Positions 1 through 8,396 of a stretch of DNA of 50,082 bases are shown one piece after another (the stretch's first letter is position 1; every line of letters begins with the position of its first letter). The position numbers and the translations under genes were made by a program. Source of the stretch: Halobacteriales archaeon (GTDB lineage Archaea; Halobacteriota; Halobacteria; Halobacteriales; SKNY01); contig SKQO01000045.1 in NCBI GenBank assembly GCA_007118975.1, positions 1 through 50,082 on the forward strand, in the 5' to 3' direction. Under the pieces are notes generated by a model that was not told the origin of the DNA, did no database searches, and saw nothing but the letters and a program-made list of their open reading frames with translations.

Positions 1-212
1 AGCGACCTCGCGCAAGCTTTGCAAAACTGATACTGCGGATCGTTTCGTTCGCCACACCCCTCACACCGTGCCGGGTCGTACTGGACCACGTACCGTTCCA
101 CGTCGTAATGTGACGGGAGCACCGGTCGAGACCGGCGTTCGTTGCCGGATCCTCGAAAGATGACCACGAGGAGTGTTGCGATCACCACCGCGACCACGAG
201 CGCCCCCTGCAT
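1..212 (-). CDS. Small membrane-anchored zinc-ribbon protein (C-terminus cut by window edge)
   Basis: The reading frame opens with ATG at 210-212 and runs off the left edge without a stop, so only about 70 residues are visible. Residues 2-19 form one hydrophobic segment that should anchor the protein in the membrane. After a basic, cytosol-like stretch there are two Cys-x2-Cys pairs (C50/C53 and C64/C67), spaced as in a short zinc ribbon. The arrangement of one membrane helix plus a zinc ribbon is common in small haloarchaeal proteins of unknown role. I do not recognise the family beyond that. Codon use is GC-rich at third positions, like the neighbouring genes. Confidence 0.6.
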   Translation of the reverse strand, partial: MQGALVVAVVIATLLVVIFRGSGNERRSRPVLPSHYDVERYVVQYDPARCEGCGERNDPQYQFCKACARS

Positions 213-407
213 TGGAGTAACACGCCTATACGAGTCAAAAGCGATTGAGTGTTACCTTCGGCGGGAGGGGGTGGGGTCGTGAGTATCGCCGACGACAGCG
301 AGGTGCAGGATTCGACGCGCACTGCTGGCGGATAGTCGACTTGCATCCCGAGGTCGCCCGGCCTCAGAAGGGACTCAGGACGAAGTAACCAACCGACCCG
401 GACGTTT

Positions 408-764
408 TCACGAAAACGCAACGCGTTCGATCTCCTCGAACACGAGATACGCGGCAAACACTGTCAACACGGCACCCCCGCCGTAGGCCGTGGCAACGGC
501 GAGACCGCCCGGGTCGTAGGCGGTGGGAACCAGCAGGTGCCAAATGCCGATCAGCGTGGCAGTGGCCACGGGTGCGAACGCCGCATGTCCTTGCCGAGCG
601 ACCGAGTGAGCCGCAATCGTGGCGAATACCGCGCCGAGGAGACCCGTGAGGCCGACGCTCCCGACGTATTTGGTGGGTTCGCCACCGAGGATGGCCCCCA
701 CGACCGGGACAAACGCCGCGAGCAGAGCCAGAATCGCCGCCGCGAGGCTGAATGTTTCTCGCAT
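408..764 (-). CDS. Hypothetical four-helix membrane protein
   Basis: Encodes 118 residues from the ATG at 762-764; a TTG seven codons upstream is possible but less likely. The protein is almost wholly hydrophobic, with about four predicted membrane segments (near residues 6-24, 35-53, 62-80 and 92-110) joined by short Gly/Pro-rich loops. It ends in a short acidic tail. No catalytic or binding motif is visible and I do not recognise the family. It lies on the same strand as, and downstream of, the TIM-barrel gene that ends at 816, about 50 nt away, so co-transcription is possible. Confidence 0.55.
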   Translation of the reverse strand: MRETFSLAAAILALLAAFVPVVGAILGGEPTKYVGSVGLTGLLGAVFATIAAHSVARQGHAAFAPVATATLIGIWHLLVPTAYDPGGLAVATAYGGGAVLTVFAAYLVFEEIERVAFS

Positions 765-815
765 GTCGGTGAGATCTCGTTTCAATTCCTAAGAACGTTT
801 GCCCGCCGGATGTGC

Positions 816-1616
816 TCAGCCGTTGGCCACCTCGAGGAGGTACTCCCGTCCCTCGAGCATCGCCTCGGGCGTTCCGAACGCGAGCGTGTAGTGGCCATCG
901 TAGTGGGGCTCGAGCCGATCGAACAACCCGGCAAAATCGATCTCCCCGTCACCGGGTGGCAAGTGTTCCTCCTGATCGCCGCGGTTGTCGTTGAGTCTGA
1001 CCTCCCCGCACCGGGCCACGTCGAGCTCGTCCTGGAAGCCCTCGATGCCCAGCTCATGGAGGTTGGCATGTGGCGGGTTGAAGGCCCACCCGAGTCGCGA
1101 GGCGTCGAACCGATCGAAATAACGATGACACTCGGACGGGCTCGCCGGGATATAGTGTACCTCGGCCCTGTCGGGTTCGGGATTGTGGTTTTCCAGGAGC
1201 AACGACACGTCCACTTCGGCTGCCCGATCGACCGCCGTGGCGAGCCGGGACATGCTGGCGTCGAACCGTTTGTCGACGTCCGCGGTGAAGTGATACCCGC
1301 CGTGCACGACGATCCATTCCGCGCCGAGGGTTTGGGCAGCGTCGATGTAAGCCAGAAGATACTCGTCGGTCGCACCGGAGACGATAGGCGCTGTTTCGGC
1401 CATATTGACTGCAGACGAGGGATGGAGGCCGAGATGAACGTCACCGGACGCACATGCTGCTCGAATCGCGCTTGCATCATCCTCCAGGCCGTCCTCGAGT
1501 CGACGTTCGAGTGTGACGTCGAGGAATCGGACATCGTGCTCGCTGGCCCACTCGACTGCCTCGAGCACTGGCATCCGGTCGCCCATGTCGATCCCGATAC
1601 GATCCCGGAGGCTCAT
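816..1616 (-). CDS. Sugar phosphate isomerase/epimerase-like TIM-barrel protein
   Basis: A 266-residue protein of the xylose isomerase-like/AP endonuclease 2 TIM-barrel fold. Typical strand-end motifs are visible in order: a GLHPSS segment, WIVVHGGYH, LLLENHNPE (a Glu metal ligand is expected here), and a late LNDNRGDQEEHLPPGDG segment, which matches the family's usual H/N-D-N-x-G-x-x-D-x-H-L-P-P-G-x-G metal/substrate loop. Such enzymes isomerise or epimerise sugars and sugar acids with a divalent metal in the cytosol; the exact substrate cannot be read from the sequence. I chose the ATG at 1616, just before the first beta strand; an ATG at 1640 is the alternative, and the open frame further upstream is Arg/Ser-rich and not like coding sequence. 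Confidence 0.8.
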   Translation of the reverse strand: MSLRDRIGIDMGDRMPVLEAVEWASEHDVRFLDVTLERRLEDGLEDDASAIRAACASGDVHLGLHPSSAVNMAETAPIVSGATDEYLLAYIDAAQTLGAEWIVVHGGYHFTADVDKRFDASMSRLATAVDRAAEVDVSLLLENHNPEPDRAEVHYIPASPSECHRYFDRFDASRLGWAFNPPHANLHELGIEGFQDELDVARCGEVRLNDNRGDQEEHLPPGDGEIDFAGLFDRLEPHYDGHYTLAFGTPEAMLEGREYLLEVANG

Positions 1617-1859
1617 GTCCGCGGTCACAAACGAGTGCATGACACGCGGATTGAACGGCGGCCGGTTATAGCTACGGGAAGGAGCCCTCATCGTCAGGAT
1701 ACTGCACATGGAGGTGCTCTTCGCTGGCGTGGGCGTCACCTCACGTGAGGACGAACACGCGATACTGCAAGCGCCCGCTTGAAAGTCAGCAATCGAATAT
1801 GCGTGCCGTTATGGCCGCAGGATCACGGGCGAGGGGCAGTCGACGGCATCTACCACCGG

Positions 1860-2936
1860 TCATTGCGTCGATGTCGTCTCGCCGTCAGCCACTCGGGAGC
1901 TGTAGTGTTCGCCAGCGACTTCTGCGATCGCCTTGAAGACCGCGAGCAAGATTGGACCGATAAACAGCCCCAGGATGCCGAACACGTAGATACCGCCGAT
2001 CACCCCCACGAGCACAAGGGCAGGATGGACGCCGGCATCCATGTCGACCAGCAGTGCCCGGACGTAGTTGTCAATCACTGAAAGCACCGTGATTCCGTAG
2101 ACGAGCAGCAACACGGCGCTGATAGGTTCACCGATAACCACGAGATATCCGACTGCCGGTGCCCAGATCAGCCAGATGCCGATGGCCGGCAGGAAGGAGA
2201 CCACAACCATGACGACGGTCCAGAAGGCGACGTTCGGGACCCCGAGTACATAGAGCCCGATCCCGCCGAGAATGCCCTCGAGCAATGCGACGAACACGTG
2301 GCTTTTCATGACTGCCCAGGTGACCGCATCGATCTCGCCGAACAGTCGCTCGACGACCTCCTCCTCGATCGGGGACACCATCGCCAGCCAGCCGAGCAGT
2401 CGACGGCCGTCGACGAGGAAGTAATAGAGGAGAAACACGAGTACCAAAAGACCGATCCCCACCCGGATACTGACATCCACGAATCTCACGATCTCCCGAA
2501 ATGCCATCTCGGCAGCTCGCTCGAGGAACGCCTCGACTTCCGAGCGAAGGAACGTCTCGATTTCCTCGATAATACGGTCGTCTACGCCTAGATCACGGAC
2601 CAGTTCACGGTACCGTTCGGTGAGTTCGAGTTCTGCAAGTTCCTCGACCAGCGACAGTGCGGTCTGGAGTAGAACGAGTGAGAGAACGAGCAGCGGGAGG
2701 ATCACTGCGACAATCCCGAATCCGGTTATCAGGAGGCCCGAAAGACGCGGACCGACGACGAACCCCTGGCCCCAGACGCTCACCCGAGAACCGAGCAAGC
2801 GTTCGTACAGCGGATACAGAACGAATGCGAGGATTGCGGCTGCCAGAATGTACTGGAGTAGCGGGAGTACCAGCAGGGCACTGACTACCCCGAATACCGC
2901 GAGTAGCAACGCCAGATACCACGCACGAGATGCCAT
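1860..2936 (-). CDS. AI-2E family (PerM/UPF0118) transporter
   Basis: A 358-residue integral membrane protein. Two or three N-terminal helices, a charged amphipathic region (about residues 85-145, rich in Glu/Arg, typical of this family's large soluble insertion) and a C-terminal bundle of about five helices give the usual AI-2E family layout and length. The C-terminal part contains Pro/Gly-rich helices including a segment reading FLPAIGIWLIWAPA, equivalent to the conserved FIPYFGP-like segment of the family. Members export autoinducer-2 or, in other lineages, act as cation/proton antiporters; in haloarchaea the substrate is unknown. The ATG at 2936 starts directly at the first helix. The gene is monocistronic, separated from neighbours by more than 200 nt. 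Confidence 0.85.
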   Translation of the reverse strand: MASRAWYLALLLAVFGVVSALLVLPLLQYILAAAILAFVLYPLYERLLGSRVSVWGQGFVVGPRLSGLLITGFGIVAVILPLLVLSLVLLQTALSLVEELAELELTERYRELVRDLGVDDRIIEEIETFLRSEVEAFLERAAEMAFREIVRFVDVSIRVGIGLLVLVFLLYYFLVDGRRLLGWLAMVSPIEEEVVERLFGEIDAVTWAVMKSHVFVALLEGILGGIGLYVLGVPNVAFWTVVMVVVSFLPAIGIWLIWAPAVGYLVVIGEPISAVLLLVYGITVLSVIDNYVRALLVDMDAGVHPALVLVGVIGGIYVFGILGLFIGPILLAVFKAIAEVAGEHYSSRVADGETTSTQ

Positions 2937-3253
2937 GAGGTGATGTACTCCTTTCCGGATGTGGCGATGGGTTACGCGCTAATCGTGTGTGGGATATCCG
3001 TACGTGTTGACAAGATTGTTCCGAAGGATGCATCGTCGCGTACCTCCCTCCCAGCGGTCGTGGCAACTCGAACTCGAGCAAGGTCCCACCGAACGAGGAT
3101 TGGGAATATCGGCTGCAACGGTGATTTCGGGGTGCCTCCAGATGGTCGCCTGTCCCACCAGTAGTCGGTGATCAACAGCGGCAGGTCGAATCTCCGCTCA
3201 TCAGGCGGCCGAATACCCTTCGGTGGACTCGTACACAGGTATCACAAGCCGGT
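2937..3253. other. Gene-free interval
   Basis: About 320 nt between the AI-2E family gene and the HalOD1 gene. It must carry the promoter of the AI-2E gene on the minus strand. Short overlapping frames exist on both strands but none has convincing codon bias or a recognisable product. Confidence 0.4.
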
Positions 3254-3592
3254 CTATGGGGGAACGGAATCGAAAATCGGCGTGGACTCGGCCGTTGCGC
3301 TAGCCTCACACACCAGCACTCGCCCGTCTCCTTTGATGAACACCCGCCACTTTTCGAAACAAAAGCTAAACACGAAGTCGCTCGAGCCCTGACCGGGATC
3401 ACGGCGAAACAGTGTATCGATTGCCTCGAGATCGATATGGCTGTGAATCGGCGGCAACTCCACCACATCGACGGCTGCTGCCTCCGCGACGGCCTCTAGG
3501 ACTGCGATCGATGGGCGCCGTTCGCTGTCGTCGAACTCGACCTCGGCGACTGGTGTGCAGCGAGGGGAGAGAGTCCGCTTCTCGGCGGCCAT
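3254..3592 (-). CDS. HalOD1 output domain protein
   Basis: A 112-residue acidic protein whose C-terminal 85 residues match the haloarchaeal HalOD1 output domain: an alpha-helical VLEAVAEAAAVDVVELPPI segment, then DLEAIDTLF, then a beta-rich FVFSFCFEKWRVFIKGDG segment ending near VLVCE. HalOD1 domains are small signalling outputs found alone or attached to haloarchaeal response regulators; their molecular target is not known. I chose the ATG at 3592; an in-frame ATG at 3652 would add 20 residues. A homologue lies at the other end of the window (48994-49326). No receiver or kinase gene is adjacent here. Confidence 0.75.
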   Translation of the reverse strand: MAAEKRTLSPRCTPVAEVEFDDSERRPSIAVLEAVAEAAAVDVVELPPIHSHIDLEAIDTLFRRDPGQGSSDFVFSFCFEKWRVFIKGDGRVLVCEASATAESTPIFDSVPP

Positions 3593-3960
3593 GGATGATA
3601 GAATAATTCCGTGCTCATGAAAGTATCGCTGAATGTCATTCCAAATAGGCATTTGACGGTCGATATCTCCCACTAACCGCGGATTTCTCCGTGATCGCTT
3701 GCCTGCCAACACCGATTGCCGGCCTGTCGACAAACAGGCAGATCGGGAGAAGGGCGTGTCATTGGGGATACCCACCGACGGATTGACGTGTGGATGCCAA
3801 CACCAAGAGCATCGACATCGGGAGCCGTCGATACGGAGGCGGTGAGCACGCGAGTTCGATTCAGCGATATGCGTGTAAGATCCGCCAGTCGTAAAGTGAC
3901 CCGCGACAGTTTCCCTGAATCGCACGGTGGCACGGCCGATTCACGAAAATCGTGGCCAGT
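3593..3960. other. Gene-free interval
   Basis: About 370 nt between the HalOD1 and CadD-like genes. Frames on the minus strand extend the HalOD1 frame upstream, but they are Arg/Ser/His-rich and do not look translated. No repeat or RNA gene was seen. Confidence 0.35.
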
Positions 3961-4539
3961 TCACACCGCAAGCCATCCCGACACGAGGACGTACACCCCG
4001 ACAACGATCAGAACGCCGGGGACGAGCCACCGATTGATCCAGGCGGGTTGGCGCCAGGCGGCCGATGTGCGCGCGACGGTATCTGCCGCAAGAAACACGA
4101 TCCCCGCCCCGATAAGGTACATCATCGAAACGACGAGCAGCTGGTCGCCAGTAAGCCTCGCGAAAAACGGGATATAGACGACCAGATTCTCTCCGTTCAA
4201 GCCGATCGCCGCCAACCCGACAACAGTGATTCGCCCCGTCGGGCCCGGGACGACCTGCAGTTCATCACCCTCAGCCTCGCTCGCATGAGGGGCCAGCCCC
4301 CACAAACCGAGGGCGAGCGGGAGCACGCCGAGTAAAAACGTCCATTCCTCCAGAAATTCTGCCGCGAGGATTGCCCCGAGTATCGCCGCCGCGATGCCGA
4401 TCAAGAACCCAATCGCATGTCCGGCGAGGATCTCGACCGGGTGGTAGTCCTCGTCGAGACAGAATGCAACGAGGACGAGCAGCGTATCGACGTTGGTAAC
4501 CACGAACAGTCCCGCTGCAACGAACAAGAGCCTCTCCAC
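3961..4539 (-). CDS. CadD-family cadmium resistance transporter
   Basis: A 192-residue membrane protein with five to six helices. The N-terminus has the family hallmark of a first helix followed by TNVDTLLVLVAF, equivalent to the T-N-x-D-x-L-x-x-L motif of CadD cadmium-resistance transporters. A later GLNGENLVVYIPFFA segment matches the second repeat motif (usually G-x-D-N-x-x-x-Y-x-P). Known members export cadmium or related cations. The start is a GTG at 4537-4539; the ATG two bases upstream is out of frame. Other metal-related genes lie within 4.5 kb (HMA protein at 7724, DUF411 relic at 8397), but they are not in one operon. Confidence 0.8.
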   Translation of the reverse strand: MERLLFVAAGLFVVTNVDTLLVLVAFCLDEDYHPVEILAGHAIGFLIGIAAAILGAILAAEFLEEWTFLLGVLPLALGLWGLAPHASEAEGDELQVVPGPTGRITVVGLAAIGLNGENLVVYIPFFARLTGDQLLVVSMMYLIGAGIVFLAADTVARTSAAWRQPAWINRWLVPGVLIVVGVYVLVSGWLAV

Positions 4540-4737
4540 ATGGGGAAAACAAAGACTGTATCAAAAAAGGCGTCGGGTCTCCGAGCCAGTATATCTCCAC
4601 GTGATATGCCGGTTGGCACCTTCAAACAACGATAACGCAATGCGACGTATATGGATCGATAGCTCGGAACGTAGCACGGCCGACTGAACATACCATTACC
4701 CGTGTGATATTCCCAAGACACGAACGGTTGCAAACCT

Positions 4738-5076
4738 TCAACGCGTCATGAGAAGCAGCATTTTAAAGCCCTCATCGGTCGCGAGCGCGTGCGGTGCTCC
4801 GGCTGGAATCACCAGGGCCTGGCCCCCCTGGACCACGTGTTCTTTGATATTGACAGTGATCTGGGCCTCGCCATCGAGGACGTGAATGAGAGCATCGTGT
4901 GGAGCGGAATGTTCACTAATGCGCTGGCCCGCCGCGGCAGCGAACAGGGTGACGGTGGTACTGTCCGCGTCGATGATCGTGCGACTAACGATCGAATCGG
5001 CTTGATACTCGATCAGGCCGGCCGGATCGAACGCTTCTCCAACCAGTGATTCAAAGGGTTCAGTATCGGGGCTCAT
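4738..5076 (-). CDS. Cupin domain protein
   Basis: A 112-residue single-domain cupin. Both conserved cupin motifs are visible: HSAPHDALIHVLDGEAQI (motif 1, with metal-ligand His residues and the G-x-x-x-x-x-H/V strand) and GQALVIPAGAPHAL (motif 2 with P-x-G-x-P-H). The two are separated by about 15 residues, as usual. Small cupins bind a metal and can be isomerases, dioxygenases or pure binding proteins; nothing here picks one. I chose ATG 5076 because upstream residues in the longer frame are low-complexity; 5163 is the alternative. Confidence 0.8.
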   Translation of the reverse strand: MSPDTEPFESLVGEAFDPAGLIEYQADSIVSRTIIDADSTTVTLFAAAAGQRISEHSAPHDALIHVLDGEAQITVNIKEHVVQGGQALVIPAGAPHALATDEGFKMLLLMTR

Positions 5077-5206
5077 CGTTGAGATCCTCGTCGTCAGCTC
5101 GCTTTTCGTATTCCCCGAACCTAATCGGCTGTGATACCCGGTACCCGTGTTTCTTTCCGTCACCAGCGATCGGCGATCCGTTGGATGAGATCCTCTGGAC
5201 CGACGC

Positions 5207-5482
5207 TTACGCCATTACAGTAGCCGCCTCTGGTTCTTGTGCACTGTCGGGTTCGCTCAGCCGGAACCGCTCGAGACAGTGCCGTAGTTCCTCGGGCGTG
5301 TCGTGGGTGAGCAGTTTCAGGGCGGTATCGCAGTAGTACACCCCGTCGTCTTTCCGAATGACGATTTGTTTCTCGCTGCCGAGCACCGACACCTCGATCA
5401 CGACCCGCCCCCCGTTCTCAACGCGGTCGATTATCTCCGCCGTCGTCAGCTCCTTCCGCGATACGTATGATACTTCTGTCAT
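5207..5482 (-). CDS. Conserved haloarchaeal protein of unknown function
   Basis: A 91-residue acidic cytosolic protein. The pattern is an N-terminal helix, two beta strands (RVVIEVSV and KQIVIRK), a YYCDTALKLLTHDT segment and a final helix with a Glu-rich tail. I recall similar small haloarchaeal proteins but cannot name a function. The ATG at 5482 is clear, and the next gene downstream on the same strand (cupin) starts 130 nt away, so the two may be separately transcribed. Confidence 0.6.
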   Translation of the reverse strand: MTEVSYVSRKELTTAEIIDRVENGGRVVIEVSVLGSEKQIVIRKDDGVYYCDTALKLLTHDTPEELRHCLERFRLSEPDSAQEPEAATVMA

Positions 5483-5615
5483 GTATTGATTCTAACGCAC
5501 ACCCGATGCGCTTCGTACCTCCAAGAGGTGTCTGATCCCCTAATATCGTTCTGCAAACTTGGATGAGAATCGATGCAAATTCCGTCTAGAATTAGCCCCA
5601 ACTTGGAGAAATAAC

Positions 5616-5912
5616 TCACTTGAGTGTCACATAGACCAATGCAAGGAGGGCCACGAACTGGAGTCCTCGCAGTACGAGCATCACCCGGTGGACGACCAGT
5701 TCGTAGCCGTACAGCATCTCCTCGGTGAAGAAAAAGAGCACCGCCACCAGATTCTCAAGCATCAGTACCACGCTGAACACGAGTAATCCGAGCACGAGCG
5801 GGGTACGAAATCGGCGGTAGTTTTGCAGCCACACGTAGCTCAAAATTCCGAGCAGGACGAGGTTCCCGCCCGAAAACGCCGTTGCGATGGTCACTTCCGT
5901 GGTTAGGTCCAT
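5616..5912 (-). CDS. Small three-helix membrane protein paired with an HTH regulator
   Basis: A 98-residue protein with three strongly hydrophobic segments and a Lys C-terminus. Its ATG (5910-5912) is only 11 nt after the stop codon of the winged-helix gene on the same strand, so the two form an operon. Haloarchaeal genomes often pair a DUF7521-like small membrane protein with such a regulator; my assignment to that family rests on size, context and hydrophobicity only. No transport motif is visible. Confidence 0.65.
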   Translation of the reverse strand: MDLTTEVTIATAFSGGNLVLLGILSYVWLQNYRRFRTPLVLGLLVFSVVLMLENLVAVLFFFTEEMLYGYELVVHRVMLVLRGLQFVALLALVYVTLK

Positions 5913-5923
5913 TGTGTTCTGTC

Positions 5924-6199
5924 TCACTCCAGTTTCTCGGTGATGGATTCGAACTCCTCCCGATGGCGCTCGAACTCTTCGGTCAGAAAGTACAGCTTCC
6001 CGTAATCCTGCTCGCCCTCTTCGATGACGTCGTGATCCGTGAGGAGATCGAGGTGATGTCTGACGGTGTTGTACTCGAGATCGAGTCGTTCGGCCAACTG
6101 GTTGGCGTTTCGTGGACGCTCGTTGAGTTCACGAATGATCCGGGCCCGGTTCTCGCCCCCACGAGTGCCGGCGATCAGATACCAGAGGGCCTGCCTCAT
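5924..6199 (-). CDS. ArsR-like winged-helix transcriptional regulator
   Basis: A 91-residue DNA-binding protein. A helix-turn-helix is clear: RARIIRELNERPRNANQLAERLDL followed by the recognition helix YNTVRHHLDLL and a wing ending in GKLYFLTE. The C-terminus is a charged helix that may dimerise. This is the usual haloarchaeal ArsR-like family that regulates its own operon. The gene is first in a two-gene operon with the small membrane protein downstream. I chose ATG 6199; an upstream open frame to 6310 lacks coding character. Confidence 0.8.
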   Translation of the reverse strand: MRQALWYLIAGTRGGENRARIIRELNERPRNANQLAERLDLEYNTVRHHLDLLTDHDVIEEGEQDYGKLYFLTEEFERHREEFESITEKLE

Positions 6200-6604
6200 T
6201 CGAACGAGCGATGATGCGTAGGACTGGCGTATATAATGTATTCCTTCTCGGTCGCGGGTTTGCCACAAGGAGGAAGACAGAATCGGCTGTACGGCGTAGG
6301 TAGTGACCATCCCGGCCTTGGTCGGTGCTCGGACCTCCGGGGACGTAGCCTTTGGTCGGGGATGTACCGCCGGTACACGAGCGTTTCGTGGCGAACAGCC
6401 CGCGAGTCATCGGTGGTGTGCGCCCATGAGCGGTGAAAAACACCATCGATGGAACCAGTTGCTGGCGCTCCCTCGGCGTCCTCCATACCGACCCGGGGCC
6501 CTTGGGCGGGCGACTGGTCGATGGGAAACGAGCTGCCAGTGACGGTCCAGGAGATCATGTTCGGGGACATCCTGAACCAGAATGGTCGTGAAGGTCGAGC
6601 TAGC
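6200..6604. other. Divergent intergenic region
   Basis: About 400 nt between the divergently transcribed HTH regulator and radical SAM genes. It should hold both promoters. Part of it (6521-6604) may be coding if the radical SAM gene starts earlier than called. Confidence 0.35.
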
Positions 6605-7681
6605 ATGCGCCCGGCGATTGACACCGAGGAGCGACCCTTCGTGCTCATCTGGGAACTCACGCAGGCCTGTGATCTGTCCTGTGATCACTGTCGGGCGGAC
6701 GCACAGCCCGCCGCACATCCCCACGAGCTGACAACTGCTGAAGGGAAGAAACTGCTGGAGGAGATGCGGGCCTTCGGCGATGATCAGCTCGTCGTCTTTT
6801 CGGGTGGCGATCCGTTGAAGCGGCCGGATCTGGTCGAGCTGGTGTCATACGGAACCGACATCGGGTTGAACGTGACACTGACGCCGAGTGGCACGGTATC
6901 ACTGACCGAGGCAAGACTGGCGACCCTGCAGGATGCCGGGCTCAAGCGGATTGCCCTGAGCCTGGATGGCGCCACGGCGTCGACCCACGATGCGTTTCGG
7001 GGGGAGGTGGGGAGCTTCGATGACACGATTGCCGCGGCCGAGGACGCCAGCTCACTGGGAATCCCGCTCCAGATCAACACGACCGTTTGTAACGAGACAC
7101 TCGGCGCCTTACCACCGATACGGAATCGAATCGAGCAACTGGGGACAGTCCTCTGGAGCGTATTCTTCCTCGTGCCCGTCGGTCGGGGCGCAAACCTTGC
7201 ACCTATCTCGCCACAGATGGCCGAACGGGTCATGGAGTGGCTTTACGAGGTGGATCTGGGGTCTTCGATGGGGGTAAAGACGACCGAGGCTCCCCACTAC
7301 CGTCGCGTCGCCCTGGAACAAGGGGAAATGGACGCGCCAGGAGCAGGTGGCACCCTCGGAATCATCGCCGGCGATGGGTTCGCCTTCGTAAGTCACACAG
7401 GCAACATCTACCCGTCGGGCTTTTTGCCATTGACGGCGGGCAACGTCCGCGAAGACGAACTCCTCGATGTCTACCGAAACGCCGATTTGTTCGAGCGATT
7501 GCGCGATCGTGACGAACTGAAGGGAAAGTGCGGTGCCTGCCCCTTCCGGACCGTCTGTGGGGGCAGTCGCTCGCGCGCGTATGCAGCCACCGGTAACCCC
7601 TTGGAATCCGATCCACTATGTGCCTACATTCCCCCTGGGTACCAGGGCCCGTTACCCACGTCTCTGCAGCAACAGTCCTGA
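6605..7681 (+). CDS. Radical SAM/SPASM domain enzyme (TIGR04053-like)
   Basis: A 358-residue radical SAM protein. The CxxxCxxC cluster motif (C22, C26, C29) follows the family-typical RPFVLIWELTQACDLS entry; the SAM-binding GGDP motif (FSGGDPLKRPDL) follows about 45 residues later. The C-terminal SPASM region has Cys residues near 309, 312, 318 and 339 that should bind an auxiliary iron-sulphur cluster. The sequence resembles the TIGR04053 subgroup, whose substrates are unknown; related enzymes modify peptides or haem precursors. No short precursor peptide gene was recognised next to it. In-frame ATGs at 6521 and 6557 would lengthen it by 28 or 16 residues; 6605 is chosen because homologues begin close to the RPF motif. 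Confidence 0.85.
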   Translation: MRPAIDTEERPFVLIWELTQACDLSCDHCRADAQPAAHPHELTTAEGKKLLEEMRAFGDDQLVVFSGGDPLKRPDLVELVSYGTDIGLNVTLTPSGTVSLTEARLATLQDAGLKRIALSLDGATASTHDAFRGEVGSFDDTIAAAEDASSLGIPLQINTTVCNETLGALPPIRNRIEQLGTVLWSVFFLVPVGRGANLAPISPQMAERVMEWLYEVDLGSSMGVKTTEAPHYRRVALEQGEMDAPGAGGTLGIIAGDGFAFVSHTGNIYPSGFLPLTAGNVREDELLDVYRNADLFERLRDRDELKGKCGACPFRTVCGGSRSRAYAATGNPLESDPLCAYIPPGYQGPLPTSLQQQS

Positions 7682-7723
7682 GCGCTCGCCCACGAAACCT
7701 GCGACGAGGGATGTCTCGTTGTG

Positions 7724-7924
7724 CTACGCGGACGTCGCCAAATAGCCCGCGTTTTCGACAGCCTCGATCAGACTGTCGACATCCGGGTCGCCTTCCACCG
7801 ATGCCGAATCCGTGGTGTGGTCGACATCAACGTTCGTGACGCCAGCGACGTCCGATAACGCGGCTTTTACGTTCTCCTCACATCCATCACATGCCATTCC
7901 CTCGACGGCCAAATGTTGCGCCAT
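7724..7924 (-). CDS. Heavy-metal-associated (HMA) domain metallochaperone
   Basis: A 66-residue single HMA domain, the size of CopZ-type copper chaperones. The metal site GMACDGCEENV (M-x-C-x-x-C) is at residues 10-20, and the ferredoxin-like fold pattern is complete: VTNVDVDHTTDSASVEG for the middle strands and LIEAVENAGY for the last helix. It would carry Cu(I) or a similar soft metal to a P-type ATPase, but none is in the window. It is convergent with the radical SAM gene, with 42 nt between the stops. ATG 7924 removes a five-residue extension. Confidence 0.88.
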   Translation of the reverse strand: MAQHLAVEGMACDGCEENVKAALSDVAGVTNVDVDHTTDSASVEGDPDVDSLIEAVENAGYLATSA

Positions 7925-8045
7925 ACGTGACTGTCTCACCTCGACCGTTATCCAGGTTTTGCCTCCGGAGCGGCGCAGTTGCGTGTTGCGTCTTCAGAAC
8001 CATCAGCCCGGCACTCACCGAAATGTACGAGAGACGAACGAATCC

Positions 8046-8249
8046 CTACTCTCGCCGGCGTCGCGCGCGCAATTTTCGGAGCGTGAGCACGCCGACGACT
8101 GCGGCGAGGAACGCGCCGAGGGTTTTGACCGCCCGTCGACCACGACCCGACCCCGATGCTGACTGCGATTCCTCGGCCTCAGAGACCGTTTCGGAGACAT
8201 CTTCCCGTTTGAACGCCGGTTTTTCGATATTGACGTCGATTATTCCCAT
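8046..8249 (-). CDS. Small single-helix membrane protein
   Basis: A 67-residue protein with an acidic, Ser-rich N-terminal half, one hydrophobic segment (about residues 43-57, LGAFLAAVVGVLTL) and a very basic Arg-rich C-terminus. The positive-inside rule puts the C-terminus in the cytosol. Function not recognised; codon use looks haloarchaeal and the ATG at 8249 is well defined. Confidence 0.5.
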   Translation of the reverse strand: MGIIDVNIEKPAFKREDVSETVSEAEESQSASGSGRGRRAVKTLGAFLAAVVGVLTLRKLRARRRRE

Positions 8250-8396
8250 AATGCAGTGGACACCTCGCCGGGACGGCAGTAAATTATAAAGTAGCTAACC
8301 CGACCGATCCGCCCGGTCGTAGGTGCCGACACACGCATGGTCCATTAGGTCGTGTCATTACATTCACAGTACAACCAACCCGCCAACCCAGACTCG

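Noticed and set aside
537-1748. A 403-codon plus-strand frame
   Set aside because: It runs antisense to the TIM-barrel gene and has no recognised domain; high GC at third positions of the real gene creates such long shadow frames.
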